A stretch of DNA of 64,000 bases from Spirochaetales bacterium (GCA_018399255.1 JAGYPA010000008.1:1-64000); one strand, 5' to 3'. Numbered from the stretch's first letter, positions 1-10,051 are shown. Translations and numbers: made by a program. Notes: generated from the letters alone by a model not told the origin.

Positions 1-3000
1 GAAGGTATTCGAGGCCAGCTGCTGGATCCAGCCCCTGAATATCCCGAAGCAGCTCTTTTATGGAAGGAAGGGGTTTTTTCTGCTCATTGCCTTCATGTAA
101 ATGCCGTGGTGAATTGCTTCCAGGGCGGTGAAAGGCGTCGGGGGTATAATCGTCAGAGATCAGGCTGGTTTCCGGAAGCCAGGCAGCCAGAGCCCGATAA
201 AGGATGCCCGGCTCGACTGGTTTCGCGATATGGTCATCCAGGCCTTCGCTAAGACTGCGGTCCCGATCCTCGCTGAACGCATTGGCTGTCATGGCAAGTA
301 TGGGCTGGTGCTTCCATCCGGGCAATTCGCGGATAGCCTTGCAGGTTTCGTACCCGTCCATTTTCGGCATCTGAATATCTAAAAGAACCAGATCATACAA
401 GGTGTTTCGGGCCAGGTCGACAGCCTCAAATCCGCTTTCTGCAAGCTGAACTACCATTCCGACAGAGGTAAGCAGCTGAGTTGTTACCTCACGGTTTATG
501 GCATTGTCTTCTACTACCAGTATTACCGCGCCGCGGCGGCGGTCCAGCTGTCGGTAAAGTTCATCATCTGAAACCTGTTCCGAATACATTCCAGACGTAT
601 TCTGCATTCTGGAACCAGCCTTAAGTGAGCCAGCTTGGCGAACGTTACTGCGAACTTTATCGGAGGAAACGGTAAAGGGCAGCTCAACGGTGAAGCGTGT
701 ACCGGTTCCCGGCTCGCTTTCAACTTTAATAGTACCTCCCATGAGCAGAGTAAGGCGCTTGCTGATGGCTAATCCGAGACCCGTTCCTCCGAACAACCGT
801 GAGGTGGAGCTGTCTGCCTGTTCAAAAGCCTGAAAGAGATGCTGCAGTTTATCCTCCGAAATACCGATTCCTGTATCTTCAATGGAGAACTGCAGCCGAC
901 AGAGATTTCCATCACGGCTGAGCTGGCGACCGATAATTGAAACAGAACCCTTGCTGGTAAATTTTACCGCATTGCCAATCAAATTGAGGAAGATCTGGGA
1001 AAAGCGCTGACTGTCGCCCTGGACTACTTGAGGGATATCCTGAAGGCTAACGGTTATTTCGAGTCCTTTGGCTGCCGCCTGCTCGGATACAATTTCATGG
1101 ATTCGAGCTATCATACGTTCCGGTTCAAAGTCCTCAATTTCGATAGTCAGTTTGTCGGCCTCAATTTTGGACAAATCGAGAATATCATTTATTACTTCCA
1201 GAAGATGGTCGGCGGAACTGGACAGTTTTTCCAGCTGCCGCAGCTGCTTTTCTGTGAGCGGGTCTTGCTTCATAAGATAGGCATAGCCGATGATTGCGTT
1301 CATGGGCGTGCGGATTTCATGACTCATGTTTGCCAAAAAGGCGCTTTTTGCCTTGTTTGCCGATTCGGCTTCACGGCGGGCGGCTTCCAGCTCCTGCGTA
1401 CGGGCAGCAACGATCTCCTCCAGGTGGAGTCGATAATTATCAATTGTCTGGGTATTTTTTACCTGTTCGGTAATATCACGTAGAATCCCAAGCAGAGCAG
1501 AAGGTTCTCCAGTCGCGGTAAATTCTGTTTCGGCACGAAGCTCTATCCACTTTGTGCGGTTTTCCATGGTAATACTGCAGGGGATCGTGAAGGATTGGCC
1601 TGAGAGAGCCTGACCCCAGGCGCGATCCACCGTGAGGCGATCTTTCGGGTTCAGATGCTGCAGGAAAAGCTCTATGTCGATCGGAACCTCTTCGGCTATC
1701 TCGAAAATGCGCCGTGCTTCGCGGGATGCATGGAGTTTTTCAGTTGCTATGTCGTAATACCAGTGGCCGGTATGAGAAATTGCCTGAGCCCGTTCCAGAA
1801 AGCCCTCATTTTGCTGCAGTGCTTCAGTTGCCAGAATTCGTTCCCGGTTAAGCATCGCCATGCCGAGCTGATCCGCAATCTGGCTGGAAAAGGTTATTTC
1901 GTCATGTTTCCACTCCCGTGCGGCTCCAATTTTGGAAAAACTGATCCCGCCGAAAACCCTGGAACCATGGGTTATTATGGCAGCTAGTATCGATCTGATT
2001 CCCGTCGGCTCATGAAATTTTTTATAATAGGCGGCTGATATGCGCGGATCATCTGCTGTATCGGTTACTGCTATAACCCGTTGGTTGACCAGATCCAGGA
2101 CAGAATACGGAAGATCTCTCACTGCCAGATCAGCCGCTTTGAAATGGCGCTTAAGCTGCGGTTCATAGAGGTCAGCGCAGTAGAGTATATGCTTCTTACT
2201 TCCGGAAAACAGCCAGATCGTTATCCGGTCGACAGGAAAGATTTCGGCCAGAAGCTCTGTTGTCAGATTGGACAAGGCGTTGATATTACCGGTCAGGGCG
2301 GCTTCCGCGGCGTTAATGGCCGATATAATCCTGGGATACTCCTCCAGCCGCTTCAGCAGGGCAGTCTGCTCCTCCTTGCGGCGTTCTTCCGCCGTGATAT
2401 CACGCCACACTGCGCTGATCAGCGGTTTTCCCTGATGGGTGACCTGCTCAAGGGATAGCAGAACCTGAAGGATATCGCCGGTTTTTGTGCGGTGGCGGGT
2501 TTTGAAGGTAACTGGATTGCCGTCGAGAACTGTTTTTACTTTTCGGGCAATTGTTTCCGGATCATGATCAGCCTCGATATCCGGGACGCGAAGCTGAAGA
2601 AATTCTTCGCGGGTGTAGCCGAGTCGTCTGCAGGCCGCCTCATTGCAGCTTATGAAGCGCCCTGTATACGGGTCCGCCAGGGTTACGGAGTCGGTAGCCT
2701 GCTCAAACATCGTGGTAAGCAGAGCTTCCCGTTCCTTCAAGCTCTCCTCGGCCATTTTGCGGGCATCGATATCGTTCAGGCTGGTAAGGACTGCCTGCTT
2801 CCCCTCAAATGTCACAAGGGTAGCCGAAACCAGGGCCCAATGGGAGTTTCCGTGCAGGTCAGAGAAGTTTATTTCCCGGTCGAACACGTTTCCGTCCCGC
2901 GAGAGATCCGCGATGAGCTGGTTACGGTCTTCAGGGTTCTTGTAGAGGCCTCGAAGATCTATACTCCGTGCAGCTTCTTTACTGTCCTGGAATTTCACCT

Positions 3001-3529
3001 CCGCCCGGCGATTTGCATAGAGCAGGGCTCCGTCGTCTGCTTTTGTGATCAGAATGGGAAAAGGAGCATTTTCCAGCAATTCCCGCTGGGAAGCCTCACT
3101 TTTTTCCAGATTGATAATTGTCTGCTGTTGTCGGGTTACGTCCCGGGTAATAACGAAAAAGCGGCGGCTTTCCGGGTGATGGATCATACGGGATTCGAAA
3201 AAATGGACATCATCAGCAAGCGGCAGGGAATACTCTATTACGGCTGTTTTTCCGGTAGCTTGAGCCTCATCGAATTGACGGTTCGTCTTTTCAACCATTT
3301 CAGGCGGCATGTAAGTGGCTATAGGTTTGCCGATAATCGCCTCCGGACTGCTAAAGAGCAGCGACTCGTCCCTGGCCCGGTAATCAACAACGGCATGGTT
3401 CTCGTCAAACACAAAAAAGAGGTCCGGAATCAGCTTGAACAAGGTTTCAAGCATGCTGCTGGAATTTTCTGTCTGGGAGTTAGATGGCTCATGCTCTTCG
3501 TTCTGATGTGCAGCGTTTATTTCCGGCAT
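1..3529 (-). CDS. Hybrid sensor histidine kinase with PAS/GAF sensors, receiver and start of HPt (partial)
   Basis: A large signalling kinase read on the minus strand from the ATG at 3529 and open through the window edge, so its C-terminus is missing. About 1,176 residues are visible. In order: three PAS-like segments (about 25-390), a GAF domain (about 410-565), a fourth PAS (about 573-690), a short coiled coil, then the HisKA motif [12 protein letters not shown] with phospho-acceptor His737. The ATPase domain follows ([17 protein letters not shown]) and then a receiver with [11 protein letters not shown], acceptor Asp1051. The visible end ([14 protein letters not shown]) resembles the start of an HPt domain. 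There is no membrane segment, so it is probably a cytoplasmic sensor of small ligands or redox state. No partner regulator is visible. The fold is certain, the signal unknown. Confidence 0.9.
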   Translation of the reverse strand, partial: MPEINAAHQNEEHEPSNSQTENSSSMLETLFKLIPDLFFVFDENHAVVDYRARDESLLFSSPEAIIGKPIATYMPPEMVEKTNRQFDEAQATGKTAVIEYSLPLADDVHFFESRMIHHPESRRFFVITRDVTRQQQTIINLEKSEASQRELLENAPFPILITKADDGALLYANRRAEVKFQDSKEAARSIDLRGLYKNPEDRNQLIADLSRDGNVFDREINFSDLHGNSHWALVSATLVTFEGKQAVLTSLNDIDARKMAEESLKEREALLTTMFEQATDSVTLADPYTGRFISCNEAACRRLGYTREEFLQLRVPDIEADHDPETIARKVKTVLDGNPVTFKTRHRTKTGDILQVLLSLEQVTHQGKPLISAVWRDITAEERRKEEQTALLKRLEEYPRIISAINAAEAALTGNINALSNLTTELLAEIFPVDRITIWLFSGSKKHILYCADLYEPQLKRHFKAADLAVRDLPYSVLDLVNQRVIAVTDTADDPRISAAYYKKFHEPTGIRSILAAIITHGSRVFGGISFSKIGAAREWKHDEITFSSQIADQLGMAMLNRERILATEALQQNEGFLERAQAISHTGHWYYDIATEKLHASREARRIFEIAEEVPIDIELFLQHLNPKDRLTVDRAWGQALSGQSFTIPCSITMENRTKWIELRAETEFTATGEPSALLGILRDITEQVKNTQTIDNYRLHLEEIVAARTQELEAARREAESANKAKSAFLANMSHEIRTPMNAIIGYAYLMKQDPLTEKQLRQLEKLSSSADHLLEVINDILDLSKIEADKLTIEIEDFEPERMIARIHEIVSEQAAAKGLEITVSLQDIPQVVQGDSQRFSQIFLNLIGNAVKFTSKGSVSIIGRQLSRDGNLCRLQFSIEDTGIGISEDKLQHLFQAFEQADSSTSRLFGGTGLGLAISKRLTLLMGGTIKVESEPGTGTRFTVELPFTVSSDKVRSNVRQAGSLKAGSRMQNTSGMYSEQVSDDELYRQLDRRRGAVILVVEDNAINREVTTQLLTSVGMVVQLAESGFEAVDLARNTLYDLVLLDIQMPKMDGYETCKAIRELPGWKHQPILAMTANAFSEDRDRSLSEGLDDHIAKPVEPGILYRALAAWLPETSLISDDYTPDAFHRPGSNSPRHLHEGNEQKKPLPSIKELLRDIQGLDPAAGLEYL

Positions 3530-3869
3530 GCTTCTCCCTTTGTTCGATAGTGCTGGTTTTCCGGCTTCTTATGGTTTTCCGGGTGCCAGGGACTCATCAA
3601 TTCCGCTGTTTCATTTGGTATCCAATCAGCAGAAGTCGTCATTTGCAATGAGAATAAACTTACTATGATTGTTATATAATACTCATTCTGCAGCGATGGC
3701 GCAAGGATTATTATAGCCGGGTTGCCCTGCCCGGGTTCCGGGTGGTCTATTATTTGTGTCCAGCTCCTGTTATGATGGACATATCCGACATATTCATGGG
3801 GAAAATCAGTAACAGTTGTGGCTCTTGCAAAAAGCAAGAGCGACGTTTTGGTTAGACGGAGACAGGAAC
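3530..3869. other. Intergenic region between divergent kinase and adenosyltransferase genes
   Basis: A 340-base gap between divergently read genes. I see no credible gene in it. An AT-rich stretch near 3650-3690 could hold promoter elements for either side, but none is clean. The right end carries the hairpin repeat at 3818-3858. I saw no cobalamin riboswitch core by eye. Confidence 0.5.
3818..3858. repeat. Hairpin repeat, copy 1
   Basis: An 8-bp stem GCTCTTGC / GCAAGAGC with an AAAAA loop (3821-3841), followed by GACGTTTT and GTTAGA. About 39 bases are shared nearly identically with 34370-34407, in front of another gene. The repeat ends just before the GTG start chosen for the adenosyltransferase, so an ATG at 3816 lies inside the repeat and is unlikely to be the real start. 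Confidence 0.7.
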
Positions 3870-4412
3870 GTGAAAGCGAAAGAGATCGAATTTGATATGG
3901 TAACTACCCGGGGCGGCGACAGGGGCGAGTCGTCCCTTTACAACGGCGAACGACGCAGGAAGGATGATGTTATATTTGAAGCCCTGGGAGATCTCGATGA
4001 ACTGAATTCTGCCCTGGGGGTTGTCCGGGCCCAGGTCAGGCTGCCTCAGCTGCTTGATATCCAGAAGCATCTGCTTGTCATCGGTGCCGTTGCGGCTGCT
4101 CCCAGAACCAGCAGGGAATATGAGAGCATTCCCCATCTGCAGAGACAGGACGTTGAGAAGCTGGAAAAAGAAGAAAAAGCGCTGCTTGGAAAAACAGAGA
4201 TTCTCGGCTCATTTGTTTGTCCGGGAGAGACAGTGGTCTCAGCTCAGACAGATGTTGCCCGAACCCTTGCCCGCCGCTGCGAGCGCCGGCTGGTAACGCT
4301 GATTCGTGATTATGGAAGAAGTGAGCTTATCGAAAGTCAGCGGTATCTCAACCGGCTCTCTGATTATCTTTTTATTTTAGCGAGATTTATGGAACAGCGG
4401 CAGCCTCTGTGA
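3870..4412 (+). CDS. Cob(I)alamin adenosyltransferase, PduO type
   Basis: Transfers the 5'-deoxyadenosyl group of ATP to cob(I)alamin to make coenzyme B12. The N-terminal signature TTRGGDRGESSLYNGER is the PduO-family ATP-binding motif, followed by the conserved LGDLDELNSALG. The C-terminal half has RTLARRCERRL and YLNRLSDYLFILAR, also family hallmarks. I choose the GTG at 3870: it has CGGAGA upstream and gives 180 residues, a usual family length. The ATG at 3816 lies in a repeat, and the ATG at 3897 is a shorter option. No B12-dependent enzyme is encoded nearby. It is separated from deoC by a promoter-like stretch and probably forms its own unit. Confidence 0.9.
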   Translation: MKAKEIEFDMVTTRGGDRGESSLYNGERRRKDDVIFEALGDLDELNSALGVVRAQVRLPQLLDIQKHLLVIGAVAAAPRTSREYESIPHLQRQDVEKLEKEEKALLGKTEILGSFVCPGETVVSAQTDVARTLARRCERRLVTLIRDYGRSELIESQRYLNRLSDYLFILARFMEQRQPL

Positions 4413-4452
4413 TAAAACAGGTGAAGCTCCACAGTAACGGTACCGCTGATTA

Positions 4453-4481
4453 TTGCTTCCTCCTGTTTCGCGTGATACACT
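4453..4481 (+). promoter_or_regulatory. Candidate sigma-70 promoter of deoC
   Basis: TTGCTT (4453-4458) and TACACT (4476-4481) with 17-bp spacing, about 70 bases before deoC. It is followed by a short direct repeat containing AATAATGC twice (4484-4502), whose role is unknown. Confidence 0.45.
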
Positions 4482-4549
4482 GAATAATGCGCAGAATAAT
4501 GCACTGAATACTAAAAAGAACCTGCTGCGGCAGGAATGGAGAAGAAGTT

Positions 4550-5215
4550 ATGAATAACAAAGCAGCCTATATCGATCATACAATCCTGAAAGCCGATGCG
4601 GTTAAAGAGCAGATCCTGCAGGTCTGCAGCGAAGCCAGAGAATACGGGTTTGCATCAGTCTGCGTCAATTCTTCCCGTGTTCCGCTCTGCGTGGAAGCCT
4701 TGAAAGGCAGCGGGGTTAAAATCTGTTCAGTTGTCGGGTTTCCGCTGGGGGCAATGATCCCTGAGGCAAAAGCCTTTGAAGCAGCTCAGGCCATAGCTGC
4801 CGGGGCCGATGAAATTGATATGGTAATCAATATCGGAGCCCTGAAGGATAAGAATAAAGCTTATGTGGAAGAGGATATCCGTTTTGTCAAAAAAGCCTGC
4901 GGAGATAAAATTCTCAAGGTGATAATTGAAACCTGTCTGCTTTCGGAAGATGAAAAAATTGTTGCCTGTCAGCTTGCCAAGCTGGCCGGAGCAGATTTCG
5001 TGAAAACATCAACCGGTTTTTCCACCCATGGTGCTACTCCGGAAGATGTAGCCCTGATGCGTGAAACCGTCGGTCCGGAAATGGGGGTCAAGGCTGCCGG
5101 CGGAGTCCGGTCCCTTGCCGATGCCGAAATAATGATCAGAGCCGGAGCAACCCGGCTCGGTACCAGCGGCGGTGCTGCTATCGTAAAAGGGGAAACATTC
5201 GAGACCAGCTATTAA
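4550..5215 (+). CDS. deoC: Deoxyribose-phosphate aldolase
   Basis: Cleaves 2-deoxyribose 5-phosphate to acetaldehyde and glyceraldehyde 3-phosphate, the last step of deoxynucleoside breakdown. The class I aldolase signature is complete: the Schiff-base lysine in FVKTSTGF (Lys152), the conserved Asp of ADEIDMV (Asp90) and the phosphate-binding end RLGTSGG. It has 221 residues, the usual length. A good ribosome site (GGAGAAG) precedes the ATG. It fits functionally with the pyrimidine-nucleoside phosphorylase at 8.6 kb and the BMP-type transporter at 10-14 kb, although the intervening oxidoreductase gene reads the other way. Confidence 0.95.
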   Translation: MNNKAAYIDHTILKADAVKEQILQVCSEAREYGFASVCVNSSRVPLCVEALKGSGVKICSVVGFPLGAMIPEAKAFEAAQAIAAGADEIDMVINIGALKDKNKAYVEEDIRFVKKACGDKILKVIIETCLLSEDEKIVACQLAKLAGADFVKTSTGFSTHGATPEDVALMRETVGPEMGVKAAGGVRSLADAEIMIRAGATRLGTSGGAAIVKGETFETSY

Positions 5216-5225
5216 CAGGCTGAAA

Positions 5226-5270
5226 AACGGCAGACTGGAGAACGGCAGACTGGAGAACGGCAGAGACTGG
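5226..5270. repeat. 15-bp tandem repeat after deoC
   Basis: Two perfect copies of AACGGCAGACTGGAG (5226-5240, 5241-5255) and a partial third, between the convergent stops of deoC and the oxidoreductase gene. It is one of many short tandem repeats that follow stop codons in this window. Confidence 0.9.
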
Positions 5271-5284
5271 ATCGGGCCAGGCTT

Positions 5285-7273
5285 TCAGCTGCCGTCCCGG
5301 CCGAACGTGCCTTTCAGTGTGTCAAGCAGCTGCAGGGCGCGTACGATTTCAACCGGCTTCCGGTCAAGATCCTTGCGCCGGCAAACCCCCTCGCAAATAT
5401 GGGTGCAGGTTTCGCAGGGCAGCAGAGAGGCAGATGCTTCCGGATGTGTTTCCCGGTAGGTCAGCGTGTTTTCATGCAGAACCCGTTCGGCTCCGCTGCC
5501 GTTGCCCGCTTCCAGCCGCCGCATAATCCCGCGGATATCGATGGATGCCGGACAGACTGATGTGCAGGGGGCGTCTTCACACCAGAGGCAGCGTGAGGCA
5601 ATATCGTGCAGCAGTATGGCGGCGGTGCCGGAAATCGCGTTCAAAGCCGGTATAACCATCCCGTCGGCATCATACCGCAGTTCTCTGCCTTTTCCCGGAA
5701 AAGTATTAACCCGGTTGGTCAGGCCAGCATGCCAGCGGTACTCTTCCAGCTCACGTTTTCGCAGAACCATATTGGCAGCACTGACTCCGGATATGGTAAC
5801 TGCCGGGCTGCCGGTACCCATAACCGTGGCCTCTCCGCACATGAACAGTGAATCCCAGTCAGTTGAAGCAGGCTGCCGCTTAAGCAGGTCCTGACCCATC
5901 TGCTGCTTGGGTCCGGCTACGCAGCCACGCTCCTTCAGGGTATAGCGCTCGATGGTGGACGGGGTTGCCAGGGTGCTGAAGCGAAGACCTTTGCGGAAAC
6001 CCGGAAAATGGGCTTCAAGAATATCCAGCAGACGTTCGGTTTCCCGCTTTTTAGCCTGCAGGTATGCCTCTCCGCGATAGTCAGGATCGGAAGGCGACGG
6101 CCAGGATTCCAGCTGGGGTCCGATGGCCATAACCAGGTGCTCCCCCCGGGGACAGATCGATGGATCAGCAAGAGAGAAGATATAGACGGTAACCTCTTTC
6201 TCGTCGATTTTTTCGGGATTGTCGGCAAACATCTGGATGGGAAGCGTGTCGTCCGGTATCACGGTCTCATCAACAGCCGCATAGATTACGACACTGGGAT
6301 AGGTCATCTCCAGGGAATTTACCCAGGCTGTCCGCTCAGGCAGTCGGTAAGTCTCGGGGATCAGTCTATTGTGCAGCTGATGCAGTGTTCCCCCGTAGAT
6401 GATATCGTCTGCCAGGATTTCCAGGGTTTCGGGGTTTTCTCCGGCCGGATTGGTGCGGACAGCCCTGATCCCGATCGGTTTTCCATCCTTGAATATGAGC
6501 TCCTCTGCACGGGTTCGATAGAGAATTGACCCATGTTTTTTTTCCAGGGCTTTTTCCAGTTTTCCGGGCAGCTGCTGGGTCCCCCCGACAGGGTAATAAC
6601 TCCCCCCGTAGTGATTATCCATAAACATGGTCACCGCCATAATTGCCGGCGTTTCATCCAGGGTGGTGTAGCAGTAGGTTGAGGTAAGTTTGTTGAAAAA
6701 GCGAATTACCTCAGGGGATTTAACGAAACGGCGCATGAGGTCCCCCGCGCTTTTCCCGAAGAGACGGAAGAGCTTGATATTGCGCAGGGGATGGCGGATA
6801 AAGAGACGCAGGCCCTCTTCCCGAGGGATTTCGGAGGGAGCCATGCAGATGGGATCGACGGCAATAACATTGAGATAGAGATCCTCGATGTAGCGGTAAA
6901 AAGCCTTGATACCCTTTATGTCACGGGGGAAAAGCTGCTCGAGCTCACCGAAAAACCGTTCTATATCGGCATAAAAGGTGATCGGATGCTGATCATAATG
7001 AACCCGGTAGAGGTGCTCATGCTTGATAATATCGATAGGTTCAACGAGCTCGTTCATAACAAACTGGTGAGGATTGAACCCGTTACTTCCGAATCCGTAC
7101 AGCATGGCTGTTCCCTGGTCGAAGGTGCGTTTTCCTCTGCGGAAGGCGCCGCAGGAACCGCCCGGCTGAAAGTGCTGCTCGATAACGGTAACCTGCAGGC
7201 CCCGTTTTGCCAGGAGGGCTGCTGCCGTAAGACTGCCTAAACCGGATCCGATAACTGCAATATCTGTTTTCAT
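5285..7273 (-). CDS. CrtI/CrtISO-like FAD oxidoreductase with C-terminal two-cluster Fe-S domain
   Basis: Residues 1 to about 530 form a phytoene-desaturase/carotene-isomerase-like flavoprotein. They start with the dinucleotide-binding motif GSGLGSLTAAALLAKRG and contain GGTQQLPGKLEKAL and a C-terminal FAD motif (GEATVMGTGSPAVTISG). A separate tail follows: cysteine set CLWCEDAPCTSVCP (from Cys562) and a second set CETCTHICEGVC (from Cys620). These match the spacing of the two [4Fe-4S] clusters in the N-terminal domain of dihydropyrimidine dehydrogenase and GltD-like proteins. At 662 residues it is longer than ordinary CrtI proteins (about 500). The domain order is unusual, because such Fe-S domains normally precede the flavin domain. 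The substrate is unknown. Electron transfer between clusters and FAD is inferred. It stands alone, convergent with deoC. Confidence 0.8.
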   Translation of the reverse strand: MKTDIAVIGSGLGSLTAAALLAKRGLQVTVIEQHFQPGGSCGAFRRGKRTFDQGTAMLYGFGSNGFNPHQFVMNELVEPIDIIKHEHLYRVHYDQHPITFYADIERFFGELEQLFPRDIKGIKAFYRYIEDLYLNVIAVDPICMAPSEIPREEGLRLFIRHPLRNIKLFRLFGKSAGDLMRRFVKSPEVIRFFNKLTSTYCYTTLDETPAIMAVTMFMDNHYGGSYYPVGGTQQLPGKLEKALEKKHGSILYRTRAEELIFKDGKPIGIRAVRTNPAGENPETLEILADDIIYGGTLHQLHNRLIPETYRLPERTAWVNSLEMTYPSVVIYAAVDETVIPDDTLPIQMFADNPEKIDEKEVTVYIFSLADPSICPRGEHLVMAIGPQLESWPSPSDPDYRGEAYLQAKKRETERLLDILEAHFPGFRKGLRFSTLATPSTIERYTLKERGCVAGPKQQMGQDLLKRQPASTDWDSLFMCGEATVMGTGSPAVTISGVSAANMVLRKRELEEYRWHAGLTNRVNTFPGKGRELRYDADGMVIPALNAISGTAAILLHDIASRCLWCEDAPCTSVCPASIDIRGIMRRLEAGNGSGAERVLHENTLTYRETHPEASASLLPCETCTHICEGVCRRKDLDRKPVEIVRALQLLDTLKGTFGRDGS

Positions 7274-7413
7274 GCGTCACTCCATCAATACGGTGTCTGA
7301 TACTGTACAGGGGAGATTATACTCGAAAAGACGGTTTTTGAAAGAGTAAAGCGGAGTCGGGATAAAATCGACGTAATTTTCAGCTTTTATAGCCAATTTC
7401 ATGGAAATGGGAT

Positions 7414-8577
7414 ATGATAAAGGCTATGGCGCATACCGATACCGATACACAGACAAGCAGTTTTCTTAAAAGTCTGGGCTTTCCCACCGTGCAGGTGCAT
7501 GAGGCCTTCACCCATTTTGATTTTGTCAAACCCTCACGTCGGGTGCTGGTGATCGGGCCTATGGGGTCCGGTAAGACTGAGTATTCAGCGAGGGTATGGC
7601 GTGACGCGGAGGTTGCGCTTTCCAAGAGCGATGTTATCCGTCAGTTCACCTCTTCCGGGACGGTAGACCGGCGCAAGGTGTTTTTTATCAGAACCCTGCT
7701 GGATGACGTGCGGTTCCCGGATTATCCGGATGACGCCCTTGCCTATCGCGGCGGCTATATCAGCTGCGGAGCGAATATCGCCCGGATAAAGGATTCCTTT
7801 GCCCTGGAACGGGCAATCAAGGAGTTTCCCGAGGTCGGCACCTGGATTATCGATGAAGCTTCGTTCTATGATGAGCGGCTTGCCTATGTGGTCCGCAACG
7901 ACAGTCTGGCCCGCGGAACCCTCTATATATTCCCCACGCTGATCCTCAATTTCCGCAAGGATATTTTCAATTCGACAGCCCGGCTGATGCTCGATATTGC
8001 AACGGATGTAATTCCGCTGACTGCCTACTGCGAGCACCCCGACTGTCTTGAAAACTCGTTTTATACCTATCGCTACTACACTGTCGACGGCAGGGAATGT
8101 CCGGCGCTCTTTTTCGATCCGCTTATCATTGTCGGCGGTGATCGTAAAAAAGAGGACCCTCTTCAGCCGAACTACTGTTCCCGTTGTGATGCCCACCACT
8201 ACCTTCCGGGAAAGGAATATACCTATTTTACCCTCAAGCCGCTTGGTGAGCAGGCGGCTTCCGGAAATTCTATCCCTTTGAAAAAAGAGCTGGGGAACCT
8301 GAAGGATTCCATGGAGAGTTCCCTGCTGTACGCGCATATGGAGAGTAAATATCGGGACGACAAGGACCGGGAGGTGAACATGAACGCACTGCTTCCCGGC
8401 GCCATTGCTGAGAAGGCTTTGATATTTCTCTTTGCCGAGCAGAATTTGATTCCCGAAGAGCTGCTGCTGAAGCTGGTCAACGAGCTGGATCTTGACCGGG
8501 AGTATATCCGCAAGACGCTCCTCGATAACCGGCGGATGGTAAATCTGGACCAGCCCCTGCTGGAAGGGCTTTACTGA
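7414..8577 (+). CDS. Thymidine kinase (TK1)-like P-loop protein with long C-terminal extension
   Basis: The TK1 plan is visible: P-loop GPMGSGKT (48-55), a Walker B-like WIIDEASFYDE (about 144-154) and the segment FPTLILNFR. Two cysteine pairs follow (Cys206/Cys211 and Cys255/Cys258) in the place of the TK1 zinc site. Ordinary TK1 enzymes have about 190-230 residues. This protein has 387, with an N-terminal 40 and a C-terminal 120 residues of unknown role. The next gene is a pyrimidine-nucleoside phosphorylase, so a part in thymidine or deoxyuridine salvage is likely. Kinase activity is not proven, because the acidic residue and lasso loop differ from classical TK1. The start could also be the ATG at 7426. 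Confidence 0.65.
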   Translation: MIKAMAHTDTDTQTSSFLKSLGFPTVQVHEAFTHFDFVKPSRRVLVIGPMGSGKTEYSARVWRDAEVALSKSDVIRQFTSSGTVDRRKVFFIRTLLDDVRFPDYPDDALAYRGGYISCGANIARIKDSFALERAIKEFPEVGTWIIDEASFYDERLAYVVRNDSLARGTLYIFPTLILNFRKDIFNSTARLMLDIATDVIPLTAYCEHPDCLENSFYTYRYYTVDGRECPALFFDPLIIVGGDRKKEDPLQPNYCSRCDAHHYLPGKEYTYFTLKPLGEQAASGNSIPLKKELGNLKDSMESSLLYAHMESKYRDDKDREVNMNALLPGAIAEKALIFLFAEQNLIPEELLLKLVNELDLDREYIRKTLLDNRRMVNLDQPLLEGLY

Positions 8578-8631
8578 GACAGCCGGGATATAACAGATAC
8601 ATCTTGAACAGAAAGAAAGGGAGGATGGAAT

Positions 8632-9936
8632 ATGAGAATACCTGACATAATTCATAAGAAACAGCATAAGCAAGCCCTGACCGCGAGTGAAATCGCCTAT
8701 TTTATCGACGGATATACGGCCGGTACGGTCGGGGACGATCAGGCGGCCGCCCTCTGCATGGCCATCTGGTTTAACGGGATGGACAACCGGGAGACGGCCG
8801 ATCTCACCATGGCTATGGCCAGATCGGGCGATCAGGTGGATCTGTCGGGCATCGAGGGCATAAAGGTTGACAAGCACAGCTCCGGCGGGGTTGCCGATAC
8901 GACAACCATTGCTGTGGGACCGCTGGCGGCGGCCTGCGGCGGCCTGCTGGTAAAAATGTCGGGTCGCGGACTCGGTCACAGCGGCGGTACGCTGGACAAG
9001 CTGGAATCGATTCCCGGATATAACGTTCATCAGAAGATGGAGGATTTCATCAGAATCGTCAATACCTGCGGGGTTTCCATCATCGGCCAGACCGCAACCC
9101 TGGCCCCCGCCGATAAGAAACTCTATGCTCTGCGGGACGTTACCTCGACGGTAGACACCATGCCCCTGATCGCATCGAGCATCATGAGCAAGAAGCTGGC
9201 TGCCGGAAGTGACCGGATTCTGCTTGACGTAAAATGGGGCAACGGGGCCTTTATGCCGACGGTTCCGCAGGCGGTGGAGCTGGCCCGGATTATGGTCGAA
9301 ATCGGCAAGCATGCCGGGAAGCCCACACGGGCCCTGGTGACCGATATGAATCAGCCCCTGGGAAACGCCGTCGGCAATGCGCTCGAGGTTATAGAAGCGG
9401 TAAAAATTCTGCGAGGAGAAGCTGAAGGCGATCTCAAGGAACTTATTATTACTCTGACCGTGGAAATTCTGGTAATGGGTGAAATTTACGATACCCCTGA
9501 AGATGCCCGGGTCCGGGTTGTTCAGGCGCTGCATGACGGGTCGGCCCTGAGAAAGCTGGAGCAGATGATCGAGCTGCACGGCGGAGATCCGGCTGTCTGC
9601 AATGATCTCTCACTCCTCCCTCAAGCCGGCAGGGTGGTTGCCGCAGTCGCTGAGTCATCAGGCTATATTATCGGAATGGAAACCGGCAGCATCGGTTTAT
9701 CTACGGTTATGCTGGGTGCGGGACGCGAACGTAAAGATGACGCCGTCGATCCTGCCGTCGGTCTCTGGATGAAGAAGCGGATTGGGGATTATGTCGAAAA
9801 AGGGGAGCCGCTGGCCGAATTTCACATAAACGATACCCGGAATGAACAGGAAGCGATCGAGCTGTTCTTGAGAGCTGTCCATATCGGCAGTGAAAAACCC
9901 GAAAAAAAGCCGTTGATTGCCGAAATAATTGGCTGA
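8632..9936 (+). CDS. pdp: Pyrimidine-nucleoside phosphorylase
   Basis: Phosphorolyses uridine, thymidine or deoxyuridine to the base and (deoxy)ribose 1-phosphate. The family signature with KHSSGGVADT (Lys81 onward) and the phosphate-binding MSGRGLGHSGGTLDKLE are present. It has 434 residues, matching Pdp/DeoA, with the C-terminal domain (VGLWMKKRIGDYVEKGEPL) complete. A strong ribosome site (GGGAGGATGGAAT) precedes the ATG. It lies 54 bases after the TK-like gene, suggesting co-transcription. With DeoC it would channel deoxyribose from DNA breakdown into glycolysis. Sequence alone does not cleanly separate DeoA (thymidine-specific) from Pdp; the length and motif favour Pdp. Confidence 0.92.
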   Translation: MRIPDIIHKKQHKQALTASEIAYFIDGYTAGTVGDDQAAALCMAIWFNGMDNRETADLTMAMARSGDQVDLSGIEGIKVDKHSSGGVADTTTIAVGPLAAACGGLLVKMSGRGLGHSGGTLDKLESIPGYNVHQKMEDFIRIVNTCGVSIIGQTATLAPADKKLYALRDVTSTVDTMPLIASSIMSKKLAAGSDRILLDVKWGNGAFMPTVPQAVELARIMVEIGKHAGKPTRALVTDMNQPLGNAVGNALEVIEAVKILRGEAEGDLKELIITLTVEILVMGEIYDTPEDARVRVVQALHDGSALRKLEQMIELHGGDPAVCNDLSLLPQAGRVVAAVAESSGYIIGMETGSIGLSTVMLGAGRERKDDAVDPAVGLWMKKRIGDYVEKGEPLAEFHINDTRNEQEAIELFLRAVHIGSEKPEKKPLIAEIIG

Positions 9937-9986
9937 CGGTTCCCTGAGGGCGTTGGAATCAGGGGCAATTTTTTGCGCTTATTGAT

Positions 9987-10015
9987 TTGACACGGACCTG
10001 TCGTGAATATACAAT
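9987..10015 (+). promoter_or_regulatory. Consensus sigma-70 promoter of the BMP gene
   Basis: TTGACA (9987-9992) and TACAAT (10010-10015) with exactly 17 bp between them, about 37 bases before the start codon. This is the best promoter in the window and fits a highly expressed binding protein. Confidence 0.8.
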
Positions 10016-10051
10016 AGGGAGTGCAACTATAATTCTTAAGGAGGAAATCCA

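Noticed and set aside
523-3837. Many plus and minus open frames of 60-350 codons over the first 3.8 kb
   Set aside because: They are other-frame readings of the sensor kinase gene, which reads through to the window edge with clear domains; the rest lie in the adjoining gap without a ribosome site.
3816-3869. Longer start for the adenosyltransferase at ATG 3816
   Set aside because: It falls inside a dispersed hairpin repeat and has no ribosome site, whereas the GTG at 3870 does.
3530-3869. Cobalamin riboswitch upstream of the adenosyltransferase
   Set aside because: I could not find the conserved B12-box-like core (GCCACTG) or the expected helices by eye.
7585-9579. A 664-codon minus-strand open frame
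   Set aside because: It lies opposite the thymidine-kinase-like and pyrimidine phosphorylase genes, both with full motifs and ribosome sites; its translation has no recognisable domain.
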